From Rhodospirillales bacterium (GTDB lineage: Bacteria; Pseudomonadota; Alphaproteobacteria; MPNO01; UBA2964): DNA of 31,125 nt. The position numbers and the translations under genes are program-made. The notes under the pieces were generated by a model. The model did no database searches and was not told the origin of the DNA. It saw only the letters and a list, made by a program, of their open reading frames with translations. Location of the stretch: NCBI GenBank assembly GCA_002727395.1, contig PBWY01000012.1:1-31125 (forward strand), in the 5' to 3' direction. Every line of letters begins with the position of its first letter. Positions within the stretch are counted from its first letter, which is position 1. This document shows, piece after piece, positions 8,071 to 17,027 of this stretch.

Positions 8071-9537
8071 GTGAAAAACGTAAAGACAGCAGCTCTATTG
8101 ATAGAGCAAGGATTCGGGGCCCGATTATTACTACAATCAAAACTTCTCGACGAACTTATAAAACGCTCAATATCGCCCATAATACTAACTTCTGGGCCTA
8201 ATACCATTAATAAGTATCTAACAGACAAGGGATATACTGATATACCTGTGCACCCCCTAGAAACGAAGTTGTATGAAGTAAAGAAATCTCAAATTATCTC
8301 AAGAATACTTCAATTCACTAGATTTCTCGCTCAAAAATCTCAGACCACTCTGGACCATTTAAAAATAGAAAAAGAAAACGCTTTATTATCTAAAAATACT
8401 AATACAAAAATTTTCTTATACATTGTAAGAACAGTAGTGAGGATAGCGAAATTCCATCATAAAATCATGTTCGCAATTATTAGACTAGAAAATAAATTTA
8501 CGTTAACTCATGGCAATAGTATATTCTTTGATCGATACAAACCCGACATATTAATTACAACTAGTATTGGAACTTTTGATAATGATGCATACGTCATGAG
8601 AGAGGCTAAATCTAGAGGATTAAAGATCCTAACCTACGTGTTAAGCTGGGATAACACCTCATCCAAAGGATTTGGCACTAACTTATCAGACCACATAATA
8701 GTCTGGTCTCCTCAGATGCTCCAAGATTTAATGACTCTACATTACATACCTCAGGACAAAATCTCTATTGGAGGCGTACCTCATTTTGATGCCTATTCCA
8801 AGATCCATACAGAACTGTGGGATAAAGATAGGCTTTATTCAAAATTAAACATTGAACCAAACAAAAAAATAATCTTGTTTGGGAGTAAATCTCCTAACAA
8901 TTTTTCTTCTAATCTTTATATAGCAAGACTACTGTGTGAGCTTTTTAATAATGACTCTGATCTCCAAGATTACCTGATAATATGCAGACTCCATCCGATT
9001 TATTTTAGATTCAATAGGACATCAGACGGCGAACATTTTGGGGAAGATTGGAATGAATTACAAGAAGAGTACGGTCCTGACACCATTATGATAGATTACC
9101 CAGAAATCACTGATAGTGATCTAAACTACTTCATGTCAGATAACGAGATACTTAAACTTGGTTCACTACTTAAACACAGTAAACTTTGTATAAATATGTT
9201 TTCCACTCTAAATTTAGAAGCTTCCATATTTGATGTGCCGGCCATAAACGTATGTTTCGAAGATCCTGATCTCAAAAAGGTCAATGCCAAAATTGCAAGG
9301 TACGACATAAGAATAGACGAAAGGCAAACGCACAACCAAAGAGTCATAAATTCCGGAGCGACTAAAGTTGTATACTCAGCACCAGAATTCATACACTCTA
9401 TCAAGCAAGAGTTGCAATCACCTGAAGCCAAGAAAGCAGCACGATCTCGATTGGTCGCTTCAGAATGTCATACCAACATTGGTACGTCCTCCCAATATGC
9501 AGCTGATTTAATACAGTTTCTTGCCATCAATATTTAA
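8071..9537 (+). CDS. Putative GT-B-like glycosyl/phosphosugar transferase
   Basis: A 488-aa cytoplasmic protein with no confident family name. It shows a two-domain GT-B-like pattern. The N-terminal half has RYKPDILITTS (155-165) and the segment LSWDNTSSKGFG (191-202). The C-terminal half begins near GGVPHFD (234-240) and continues with KIILFGSKS, ICRLHPIYF and NMFSTLNLEASIFDVPAINV. The last stretch looks like the donor-binding acidic region of capsule or CDP-glycerol-type transferases. Residues 70-150 are basic and helical and may touch the membrane. The start is GTG at 8071, 5 bases after the NeuB-type stop. It follows directly on a neuB-neuA-neuB set, so a nonulosonate transferase role is plausible but unproven. 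Confidence 0.55.
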   Translation: MKNVKTAALLIEQGFGARLLLQSKLLDELIKRSISPIILTSGPNTINKYLTDKGYTDIPVHPLETKLYEVKKSQIISRILQFTRFLAQKSQTTLDHLKIEKENALLSKNTNTKIFLYIVRTVVRIAKFHHKIMFAIIRLENKFTLTHGNSIFFDRYKPDILITTSIGTFDNDAYVMREAKSRGLKILTYVLSWDNTSSKGFGTNLSDHIIVWSPQMLQDLMTLHYIPQDKISIGGVPHFDAYSKIHTELWDKDRLYSKLNIEPNKKIILFGSKSPNNFSSNLYIARLLCELFNNDSDLQDYLIICRLHPIYFRFNRTSDGEHFGEDWNELQEEYGPDTIMIDYPEITDSDLNYFMSDNEILKLGSLLKHSKLCINMFSTLNLEASIFDVPAINVCFEDPDLKKVNAKIARYDIRIDERQTHNQRVINSGATKVVYSAPEFIHSIKQELQSPEAKKAARSRLVASECHTNIGTSSQYAADLIQFLAINI

Positions 9538-9543
9538 TAGACA

Positions 9544-10320
9544 ATGCTTATTACCAAAATATTTACCCGATTTACAGATTCAGTATCTGCACGTCTATTC
9601 AATCTGAAAATATACTACTATTACACTGCCAGGCCTATTGGGATCAATCCACTTTATTACATACGCAAATGGAATGAATACAGCTGTAAAATCACATTGA
9701 AACACAAACATCCACAATTATATGAAATCATCAATGTTATGCTTGCCAAAAGTCAATCTACTGGTGCTGAATTCAGCGATTATTTGCATCTTTACAACTT
9801 TATCAATCGAACAAATCCAAAACATATTTTGGAATGCGGTTCAGGTGTTACAACCGCTGTGATTGCCTACTCAATCGAAATAAATCATCAAAACGACAAA
9901 TCTTATCAAGGTCATCTAGTTACTATGGAAGAAGATCCTTTTTATTATGAGCAAATCAAGTCGATATTCCCTGATAACCTAAACAAACATGTGACCTTCA
10001 TCCATTCAGAAAGGGTTGAAACCTCTTATGATGGGCACTTAGGTTCATCTTATTCGAAGATACCTCCTGCACCGTATGATTTCATGTTCATTGATGGCCC
10101 AACAGACAGGAAATATTTTGCTGATTTGAATTACCCAAAATGCTTTAATGCAGACATAATAAACCTAATTTCATCAGGCAATGAAACAATTGAAGCATTT
10201 TTGGATCAACGAATACATACCTTAACAGCCTTGAAAAAACTATTGCCTCACAATCGAATCACCTACAATCCAATTACAAAACTAAGCCACATATATCCTC
10301 TTTCTACAAATGATATCTAA
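9544..10320 (+). CDS. SAM-dependent methyltransferase-like protein
   Basis: A 258-aa protein with a class I methyltransferase core. A glycine motif, HILECGSGVTTA, stands after about 95 leading residues. An acidic strand, LVTMEEDP, follows, and then YDFMFIDGP, which matches the motif IV region of such enzymes. The N-terminal 60 residues are aromatic and basic (IYYYYTARP), perhaps a membrane-associating helix. It would methylate a sugar or another cluster product, but no specific substrate is indicated. It overlaps the next gene by 11 bases. A structurally related non-methylating Rossmann protein cannot be ruled out. Confidence 0.55.
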   Translation: MLITKIFTRFTDSVSARLFNLKIYYYYTARPIGINPLYYIRKWNEYSCKITLKHKHPQLYEIINVMLAKSQSTGAEFSDYLHLYNFINRTNPKHILECGSGVTTAVIAYSIEINHQNDKSYQGHLVTMEEDPFYYEQIKSIFPDNLNKHVTFIHSERVETSYDGHLGSSYSKIPPAPYDFMFIDGPTDRKYFADLNYPKCFNADIINLISSGNETIEAFLDQRIHTLTALKKLLPHNRITYNPITKLSHIYPLSTNDI

Positions 10321-10792
10321 AACATCAATCAAGCTATTTATCACAGATGTTGACGGTACCTTAACAGATGGGGGAATGTATTACACAAAAGATGGTGAAT
10401 ACATGAAAAAATTCAACACTAGAGATGCATTCGGGCTAAGATTACTGCAAGATGCTGGTATTCACGTAGCAATCATCACCGGGGAAGATTCGGATATAGT
10501 TAGAGCACGTGCAGCCAAAATGGGAATATCCAAAGTGTTCCTCGGAGTATCAAATAAATTACCACTAGTAGAAACTTTATGTTCAGAATTGAACATAGGA
10601 TTGAATAATGTGGCATATATTGGCGACGATCTTAATGACCTCCAAGTAATTCAAAACGTGGGTTTATCATTTGCAGTAGCAGATGCTGAACCTCAAATTC
10701 AATCCAATGCAGGCATAACCACCTTAAAAAATGGTGGTCACGGAGCAGTAAGAGAAGCTGTGAACTACGTTTTGAATTTGAAGGATAGCTAG
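10310..10792 (+). CDS. KdsC-like HAD sugar-phosphate phosphatase
   Basis: A C0-type HAD phosphatase of 160 aa without a cap domain, as in KdsC and the phosphatase domain of some CMP-sialate synthetases. The nucleophile motif TDVDGTLTDGG has Asp13 and Asp15. Motif II Thr57 is in IITGE, a lysine is near residue 84, and the GDDLND acidic motif is at about 105-110. It probably removes phosphate from a nonulosonate-9-phosphate or Kdo-8-phosphate-like product. In Bacteroides KDN synthesis a separate HAD enzyme performs this step next to a synthase and a CMP transferase, which matches the gene set here. It overlaps the preceding gene by 11 bases and lies 2 bases before the asnB-like gene. Kdo itself is an alternative substrate. 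Confidence 0.8.
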   Translation: MISKTSIKLFITDVDGTLTDGGMYYTKDGEYMKKFNTRDAFGLRLLQDAGIHVAIITGEDSDIVRARAAKMGISKVFLGVSNKLPLVETLCSELNIGLNNVAYIGDDLNDLQVIQNVGLSFAVADAEPQIQSNAGITTLKNGGHGAVREAVNYVLNLKDS

Positions 10793-10794
10793 TT

Positions 10795-12621
10795 ATGTGT
10801 GGAATTTCAGGAATAATTGGGAACACCTGGCATCTATCACAATTAGATGGCATGGTAACCTGTCAAACTCACAGAGGACCCGACTTTAATAATATTTTCA
10901 CTAACGAAAGTCAATATGTAGGATTGGGTCATAATAGACTTAGTATCATAGATTTATCACCCGAAGCGAACTGTCCAATGCAAGACAATACAGGTAACCT
11001 CACTATAGTGTTTAATGGAGAGATTTATAACTATCTCGACCTTAAGTCCGACTTAAGAACATATAATTTTAAATCAAACAGTGATACGGAAGTTATCCTA
11101 GCAGCGTATACAAGATGGGGTACTGAGTGCACGAAAAAATTAATAGGAATGTTTGCCTTTGCAATTTGGGACGAATACAAACAACAACTTTTTTGTGCAC
11201 GGGATAGACTAGGGATCAAACCATTCTATTATTATCATCTCGATGGGAAATTAATCTTTGGGTCAGAAATCAAATCAATATTAACAGCGGGGATTGAGCC
11301 ACAGCCCAATTGGGAAGCGTGGGGAGATTATCTCAACTATGGTTATATGGACCATAATGATGAAACTTTCTTTAAACATATTTACTCACTAGCACCGGGT
11401 TCTCATTTACTATTCTCAAAAGGTGATATTAATACCAAAAAATACTGGGATCTCCCTCGTATAACTAACCAATTTGAAGAAGATCCCTATAACCATACAT
11501 TGGATTACATATCATCTCTACTAGAAGAAATTATTCTTGACCATTTACAAAGTGATGTACCAATGAGTGTAAATCTATCTGGAGGCCTAGATTCTAGTTT
11601 GTTAGCCTGCATATTAGATAAACGATTAGATTCAACCGTCCCTATGAACTCTTTTACTAGTTCATTCAAAAATAAACAGTACGACGAATACCTTGCAGTT
11701 AAGGATTTAAAATTTAATAATCTTAATACCAAAAGCCATGTAACCAATCACGAATCCATTCCTGAATTAGCTGAAGAACTTATCTGGTACGAAGAAGCTC
11801 CTTTTGGGGGAGTTCCAACCCTTGCATATTTTGACCTCCATAAAAACATACGACAAAATGGATGCATAGTATCACTTGAAGGACAAGGATTAGATGAATT
11901 ATTCGCCGGTTACGAGTACACATTAAATTACTATTACGCAGACATAATCAACCAACATGGCTGGAAACACTTGGAATCGCTAATAGAGAATAATCAAACC
12001 ATAAAATCTAGAGTCCCGGCGATAAAAAAAATCATGGCAAATCAATCATTAAACATAAGCCACGATGGGACCCAACATTTGCACCATAAATCATTAAGCC
12101 CTGACCTATTGGCCCTTTCGAGTTCACCACCATCTTTTGAAACTCCTTTTGACGATCATCTAAGAAACATTTTATATAGGGATTTGAGATACACCAAATT
12201 ACCACGAGTATTGCGAATGAACGATAGATTATCAATGGCGAACGGGATTGAGTTAAGAGTACCGTTTTTAGACCATAGATTAGTGGAATTCGCCTTTAAA
12301 CTACCAAACAATCTGAAAATTAAGAACGATCAAGGTAAATCTATACTCAGAGAGTATGCAGAGACAATATCAGGAATCTCATGGACTTCCAGACCAAAAA
12401 AATCTATCGTCACACCGCAAACCCCTTGGCTACAAAATGAACTCCAAGAATGGGTGTTAGATACTATTAGCTCCAAATCATTTCAAGAGCGAGGATTATT
12501 CGATACTGACGCAGTATCTGATGCCTATCAAGTCTTTAGAAAAGGTAATCCAAAGAATTCATTCTATGTTTGGCAATGGATTAACACTGAATTGTGGTTC
12601 AAGACATTCATATCAAAATAA
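10795..12621 (+). CDS. asnB: Asparagine-synthetase-type glutamine amidotransferase
   Basis: A 608-aa AsnB-family enzyme. The N-terminal glutaminase domain starts MCGISGIIG with nucleophile Cys2 and continues through THRGPD, GLGHNRLSIID and FNGEIYNY. The C-terminal synthetase domain has the ATP pyrophosphatase loop LSGGLDSS (261-268) and the LRVPFLDHRLVE segment. In housekeeping form it makes asparagine. In O-antigen loci, homologs such as WbpS amidate hexuronic acids, and this cluster contains a UDP-hexosaminuronate-forming dehydrogenase, so sugar amidation is the more likely job. It could also act on a nonulosonate carboxylate. All catalytic motifs look intact. Confidence 0.85.
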   Translation: MCGISGIIGNTWHLSQLDGMVTCQTHRGPDFNNIFTNESQYVGLGHNRLSIIDLSPEANCPMQDNTGNLTIVFNGEIYNYLDLKSDLRTYNFKSNSDTEVILAAYTRWGTECTKKLIGMFAFAIWDEYKQQLFCARDRLGIKPFYYYHLDGKLIFGSEIKSILTAGIEPQPNWEAWGDYLNYGYMDHNDETFFKHIYSLAPGSHLLFSKGDINTKKYWDLPRITNQFEEDPYNHTLDYISSLLEEIILDHLQSDVPMSVNLSGGLDSSLLACILDKRLDSTVPMNSFTSSFKNKQYDEYLAVKDLKFNNLNTKSHVTNHESIPELAEELIWYEEAPFGGVPTLAYFDLHKNIRQNGCIVSLEGQGLDELFAGYEYTLNYYYADIINQHGWKHLESLIENNQTIKSRVPAIKKIMANQSLNISHDGTQHLHHKSLSPDLLALSSSPPSFETPFDDHLRNILYRDLRYTKLPRVLRMNDRLSMANGIELRVPFLDHRLVEFAFKLPNNLKIKNDQGKSILREYAETISGISWTSRPKKSIVTPQTPWLQNELQEWVLDTISSKSFQERGLFDTDAVSDAYQVFRKGNPKNSFYVWQWINTELWFKTFISK

Positions 12622-12653
12622 TGCAAATAAATTAATATAACAGAGACATCGAT

Positions 12654-13808
12654 ATGACCAGAAAAATATGTGTAGTAATTACTGCTAGGCCTAGCTATGC
12701 CAGAATAAGATCCGCTCTATATGCTATACAAGATGATCCAAATTTAGAATTACAATTAATAATATCCGGATCTGCACTGCTTCCCAAATATGGGTCTGCA
12801 ATAGACTTTATCGTGGAAGACGGTTTTGTCCCAGATGCTCAAATCTATCACATTGTTGAAGGAGAGACTTTATTATCATCTGCCAAGTCTACAGGCATAG
12901 CTGTGATCGAATTATCTTCTGAATTAAATAAATTAAAGCCTGATGCGGTAATAACAATAGCTGACCGGTACGAAACACTCGCAACAGCAATAGCCGCTTC
13001 TTACCTAAACATACCCGTGGTTCATATCCAAGGAGGTGAAATTACTGGGTCAATCGACGAAAAAGTTAGACACGCTGTCACCAAACTTTCCGATCTTCAC
13101 TTCGTATCCACCAATAAAGCCTACGAAAGAGTTATAGGCATGGGCGAAAACCCTGAGTTTGTGCACGTAACCGGATGTCCATCAATAGATATTGCAAGAA
13201 AAATCCAGGAGCATCCTAGCATCGATTTTGACCCATTTATCAAGTATGGAGGAGTAGGAGAGACTTTTGATGTGTCACAAGATTACCTGATTGTAATGCA
13301 ACATCCAATAACAACAGAACATCAAAATTCAAATGATCAAACACTAGCTACACTATCTGCTATCACTGAGTTGAACATTCCTGCATTTTGGTTCTGGCCT
13401 AACCCCGATGCTGGATCATCTGGTATTGCAAAAGAAATCAGAGTCTTCAGAGAACATCATAATAATTCAAATATCCATTTCATTATTAACATGTCGCCTG
13501 AAGATTTCTTGAAATTGGCAGTTTCAAGTTCTTGCATTATTGGTAATTCTAGTGTGGCAATCCGAGAATGTTCTTTTCTTGGAGTACCCGCTGTCAACAT
13601 TGGCACCAGGCAATTCGGCCGGGAACGAGGTAATAATGTAGTTGATTGCGAACACAATTCTTCCCAAATCGTATCTTCTATACGTCATCAATTGCAAAGA
13701 ACAGATATAACAAAAGATAATCTTTATGGTGATGGCACTGCAGGTAAAAAAATGGCAGATATATTAGCAACGTGTGAATTTAACATTAATAAAAGCTTAA
13801 CTATTTGA
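12654..13808 (+). CDS. neuC: NeuC-type hydrolysing UDP-GlcNAc 2-epimerase
   Basis: This probably converts UDP-GlcNAc to ManNAc plus UDP, supplying the six-carbon substrate for a NeuB enzyme. The 384-aa protein shows TARPSYARI near the start, IADRYETLATAIAAS, HIQGGEITGSIDEKVRHAV, and the C-terminal GNSSVAIRECSFLGVPAVNI block of the GT-B-fold epimerase family. The GGExTGSxDExxRH signature is that of NeuC/LegG rather than the non-hydrolysing WecB also present at 26587. No UDP-GlcNAc 4,6-dehydratase or aminotransferase is in the window, so the sialic-acid route (NeuC) is favoured over the legionaminic one (LegG). It follows a 32-base gap with only a weak ribosome site. Confidence 0.82.
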   Translation: MTRKICVVITARPSYARIRSALYAIQDDPNLELQLIISGSALLPKYGSAIDFIVEDGFVPDAQIYHIVEGETLLSSAKSTGIAVIELSSELNKLKPDAVITIADRYETLATAIAASYLNIPVVHIQGGEITGSIDEKVRHAVTKLSDLHFVSTNKAYERVIGMGENPEFVHVTGCPSIDIARKIQEHPSIDFDPFIKYGGVGETFDVSQDYLIVMQHPITTEHQNSNDQTLATLSAITELNIPAFWFWPNPDAGSSGIAKEIRVFREHHNNSNIHFIINMSPEDFLKLAVSSSCIIGNSSVAIRECSFLGVPAVNIGTRQFGRERGNNVVDCEHNSSQIVSSIRHQLQRTDITKDNLYGDGTAGKKMADILATCEFNINKSLTI

Positions 13809-14554
13809 TGAAACAAGACCAATCAAAAATCTCAACTAATCTAGCCATAATTCCAGCTCGAGCGGGAAGTAAAGGGATACCCAATAAAAACCTATTAAAG
13901 ATTGGAAGTAAAAATTTAATCGAACATGCTATATTTGCTGCAAAAAATAGCTCTTTACTTACCGATATCATAGTCACTTCTGACCATCCAACCATCTTGG
14001 AAATAGCTACGGGGCTTTCAATTGAAGTGCGACAAAGGCCGATTCATATGGCTCAAGATGATTCTCCAGTCGTTACCTGTCTTCAAGACGCAGTAAGCTT
14101 CATTGAGACCACCAAAAAAAATCAGTACCATAATGTTATTCTGCTGCAACCCACTTCCCCTATAAGAACAGGGAAAGACATTGACAATGTAATTCACCTG
14201 ATGGACAAGAATCGAAGCATCGAAGGAGTAGTGAGTGTTTCGGAATGTGGTGTTTTTCTACCTGATCATCAATATTATTTGGAATATGACAATAACCTAA
14301 ATAATGAAGTGTTAATCGCAATCAATGGGGAATCCAGCCAACGGATCCGTAGGCAAGAAATACCACAAAGTTATGTACGTAATGGTGCTATCTATGCGGC
14401 CAGAAGATCGATATTGATGGATGAAAATAAAATTATTGTGGATAAAAAAATAGCCTACGTTATGCCTAAGAAATATATATGCAACCTGGATGACTACGAA
14501 GACTTAGAACTTGCAAAAGTGATAGTCCCTGCATGGGAAAATAATCTACTATGA
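13808..14554 (+). CDS. neuA: CMP-nonulosonate synthetase (NeuA-like), second copy
   Basis: A second CTP-dependent sugar-acid activator, 248 aa. The signature IIPARAGSKGIPNKN is near residues 13-27, with TSDH and LQPTSPIR following, the classic NeuA/LegF pattern. The QPTSP form contrasts with RPTNP in the first copy at 6431. ATG 13808 is chosen because it overlaps the neuC stop (TGATG). A TTG one codon earlier is possible. Its tight linkage to the NeuC-type gene suggests that this pair serves the N-acylmannosamine branch. The first copy may then serve another nonulosonate, but that division is inference. Confidence 0.86.
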   Translation: MKQDQSKISTNLAIIPARAGSKGIPNKNLLKIGSKNLIEHAIFAAKNSSLLTDIIVTSDHPTILEIATGLSIEVRQRPIHMAQDDSPVVTCLQDAVSFIETTKKNQYHNVILLQPTSPIRTGKDIDNVIHLMDKNRSIEGVVSVSECGVFLPDHQYYLEYDNNLNNEVLIAINGESSQRIRRQEIPQSYVRNGAIYAARRSILMDENKIIVDKKIAYVMPKKYICNLDDYEDLELAKVIVPAWENNLL

Positions 14555-15465
14555 TGAACATATTGAACAATGAACCTTCAGAGTACTCTACCCATGCAAT
14601 AGAGATATTGCAAACAGTGGGTATATATTATGAAAATCCTACGAATGAGCCAATACAAGTAATCATTACACGCCTAAAAGAAGTAATTGATCATAGATTC
14701 CTAGACCGATTCCCCGATTTGAAATTCATTCTGACAGCTACCACAGGATTAGACCACATAGATCAATTAGAGTGCCAAAAACGAAGCATCAGGATCATTT
14801 CATTGCAAGGAGAATATCAATTCCTTCAATCAATACCTGCAACTGCAGAGCACACAATAACCTTAATGCTATCTCTATTCAGAAACATCCCATCAGCTGT
14901 AGCTGATGTCAAAAACGGCATTTGGAACAGAATGGAGCACAAAGGAAACGAGTTAAAAGGTAAAACCTTGTGTATATTAGGAATGGGTAGAATTGGTATA
15001 CAAGTAGCGAACATAGCTTCTGCATTTGGCATGAACATCAGGTCATTTGACAATAAATATACTGGGGATTACTTCTCAAGCACCAATCTCAATGAAGCAC
15101 TTAAAGGCTCAGATATCCTTTCAATACATCTTCCTTACAATCAGGAAACGCATGAGTTAATTGGCAAAAATCAAATATCTCAAATGAATTCAGGCATCCA
15201 CCTTATAAACACATCGAGAGGGCAAATTATAAAAGAACCAGATATTGTAGATTGTTTATTAAATGGTAAGGTTAGAGGAGTCGCTGTCGATGTGCTAGCT
15301 ACAGAATACGATCTGGGAAATAGTGCTTTATGGAACTACTCTCAAACTACCAATGACCCTCATGTAATCATTACTCCTCATATCGGAGGATGCACTTACG
15401 AATCTATGGCTGCCACAGAAGTATTTATTGCCAAAAAATTTCTTGACAGCTTGGACCGAGCGTAA
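14551..15465 (+). CDS. D-2-hydroxyacid dehydrogenase family protein
   Basis: An NAD-dependent oxidoreductase of the SerA/PdxB type, 304 aa. The Rossmann motif LGMGRIG is at about residue 145, followed by the Asp that selects NAD (RSFDN). The catalytic Arg is in NTSRGQ, a DV-x-x-x-E segment stands at VDVLATE, and the catalytic His is in TPHIGG. The first 100 residues form the substrate domain, with the TATTGLDHID phrase typical of the family. There is no C-terminal ACT domain. Its place directly between neuA and a capsule-type transferase suggests it makes or reduces a hydroxy or keto acid for the glycan. The substrate is unknown. ATG 14551 overlaps the upstream stop; ATG 14554 is equally possible. 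Confidence 0.78.
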   Translation: MMNILNNEPSEYSTHAIEILQTVGIYYENPTNEPIQVIITRLKEVIDHRFLDRFPDLKFILTATTGLDHIDQLECQKRSIRIISLQGEYQFLQSIPATAEHTITLMLSLFRNIPSAVADVKNGIWNRMEHKGNELKGKTLCILGMGRIGIQVANIASAFGMNIRSFDNKYTGDYFSSTNLNEALKGSDILSIHLPYNQETHELIGKNQISQMNSGIHLINTSRGQIIKEPDIVDCLLNGKVRGVAVDVLATEYDLGNSALWNYSQTTNDPHVIITPHIGGCTYESMAATEVFIAKKFLDSLDRA

Positions 15466-15467
15466 TA

Positions 15468-17027
15468 GTGAACGCGATCTTCATAAGCCAATCTGGAAGT
15501 ATCAATATGTTCCATGATTTAGCATTGAAACTGCAACATCAAATTGACTTAAACAACATAGGACTCGCAGTATCCCATAGACGGTCAGTTGCAGACTTTC
15601 AAAAATCAAACCCAGGCAATCAATTAGATAAATTCCAAATCCTTGCAGAATGGGAAATTACCAATGATTACCAGAATACCCAAGTTGACTACGAACTATT
15701 AGACCATTATCAGAAGATATTAAACATACCAAACTTTTGGGATGCAATAATATCGGACCGGAGACTAATGCAAAACATTAGAGCAACTTATTTTCAAGAT
15801 TACAGGTCTCCTTACACTCACACCGAATTATTGCAGATATTACAAACGGCCCTAATCCGGGTAGAAAAATTCTTCAACAGCGTTCAGCCCAAAGTCGTAA
15901 TCTCTTTTATATGCGTTACCTTAACAGAATACCTTATCCACCTCTTTGCGAAATCGAGAGGCATCCAAATTCTTAACATAAGAACAACCAGAATAAAAGA
16001 CTTCATGGTGTTCAGTGATGACATACAAGAACCTTCAAATAGAATCCAGAAACAATATGAAGACTTTAGGACCACGCCTATAGAAAAGGAACTTACTGAG
16101 CAAGCAGAAGCAATCTATAAAGATTTAGTAAAAGGGATTTTCCAATACGAGGGCGTGGGAATCAAAGTAACTCGTAGGATTCATACCATAATCCTTAAAA
16201 ACTTTATACGGATTATAAAATCCCCCAAAGTAATCAAAATACTCTTCCAAGAATTTTCAATTAAATTTGGAAGATTGAGAGATCGTCACGACCCTGGTCT
16301 TATAAAACCAATGTTCCATAACTGTTTGTATAAGCCACTACTAAAACAACTTATCAAAATAAACTTACGTAATAGGTATGTCAATGCCGCTGAATTATCT
16401 TCACATAATTTCGCTTTTTTCCCTCTACATCTAGAGCCAGAAGTTGCTTTGCTGGTATATGGGAGATATAACACCAACCAAATTGAAGTTATCCGTAATA
16501 TCGCCTCAAGCCTACCTACTGGAATGGAATTGTTAGTGAAAGACCATCCTAAATCCATCGGAAGACGTACTTTAAGCTATTACACCAAGATCCTTGAGAT
16601 ACCGAATTGCAAGTTAATCGATCCTAATGTGCCTACAGACCCAATAATTAATCATAGTAAATTAGTATTAACTATTGGAGGTTCTGCCGGCTGGGAAGCT
16701 ATCATAAAGCGGAAGCCTGTAGTAATTTTCGGGAATACTGCTTATCAGTTCCTCCCTTCTTCTATGGTAATTAAAATACGTAGTTTCCATGATTTAAGTG
16801 AATCAATACAGAACATTCTATACAACTATCAATATAATAAAAAATCAGTTATCCGTTATCTTGCTTCAATCATATCGCAGTCACAAAGTTTAAATTTTTA
16901 TTCAACATTATTGAATCGCGACGGTGTAGCTAAAGGTAGTGAACAACACGGAAGCGAGCGTAAAGAATGGAATGACCAAATCACACTACTTGCTGAATAT
17001 ACTCGTAAATGCATTACCAATGCTTAG
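15468..17027 (+). CDS. Capsule-type (KpsC/KpsS-like) glycosyltransferase
   Basis: A 519-aa protein whose C-terminal half carries capsule polysaccharide biosynthesis signatures. These are FFPLHLEPEVALLVYGRY (about 314-331), LLVKDHPKSIGRR (about 354-366), and LTIGGSAGWEAIIKRKPVVI (about 400-419) followed by FGNTAYQF. KpsC and KpsS proteins with these blocks transfer Kdo from CMP-Kdo, so use of a CMP-nonulosonate donor made by the neighbouring neuA gene is a reasonable guess. The N-terminal half is divergent, basic and helix-rich. The start is GTG at 15468, two bases after the previous stop. The stop overlaps the next gene by 8 bases. The acceptor is unknown. Confidence 0.66.
   Translation: MNAIFISQSGSINMFHDLALKLQHQIDLNNIGLAVSHRRSVADFQKSNPGNQLDKFQILAEWEITNDYQNTQVDYELLDHYQKILNIPNFWDAIISDRRLMQNIRATYFQDYRSPYTHTELLQILQTALIRVEKFFNSVQPKVVISFICVTLTEYLIHLFAKSRGIQILNIRTTRIKDFMVFSDDIQEPSNRIQKQYEDFRTTPIEKELTEQAEAIYKDLVKGIFQYEGVGIKVTRRIHTIILKNFIRIIKSPKVIKILFQEFSIKFGRLRDRHDPGLIKPMFHNCLYKPLLKQLIKINLRNRYVNAAELSSHNFAFFPLHLEPEVALLVYGRYNTNQIEVIRNIASSLPTGMELLVKDHPKSIGRRTLSYYTKILEIPNCKLIDPNVPTDPIINHSKLVLTIGGSAGWEAIIKRKPVVIFGNTAYQFLPSSMVIKIRSFHDLSESIQNILYNYQYNKKSVIRYLASIISQSQSLNFYSTLLNRDGVAKGSEQHGSERKEWNDQITLLAEYTRKCITNA

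Noticed and set aside
5385..14554. Legionaminic or pseudaminic acid pathway
   Set aside because: No UDP-GlcNAc 4,6-dehydratase and no sugar aminotransferase were found; the only DegT-family gene is RfbH, where His replaces the PLP lysine.
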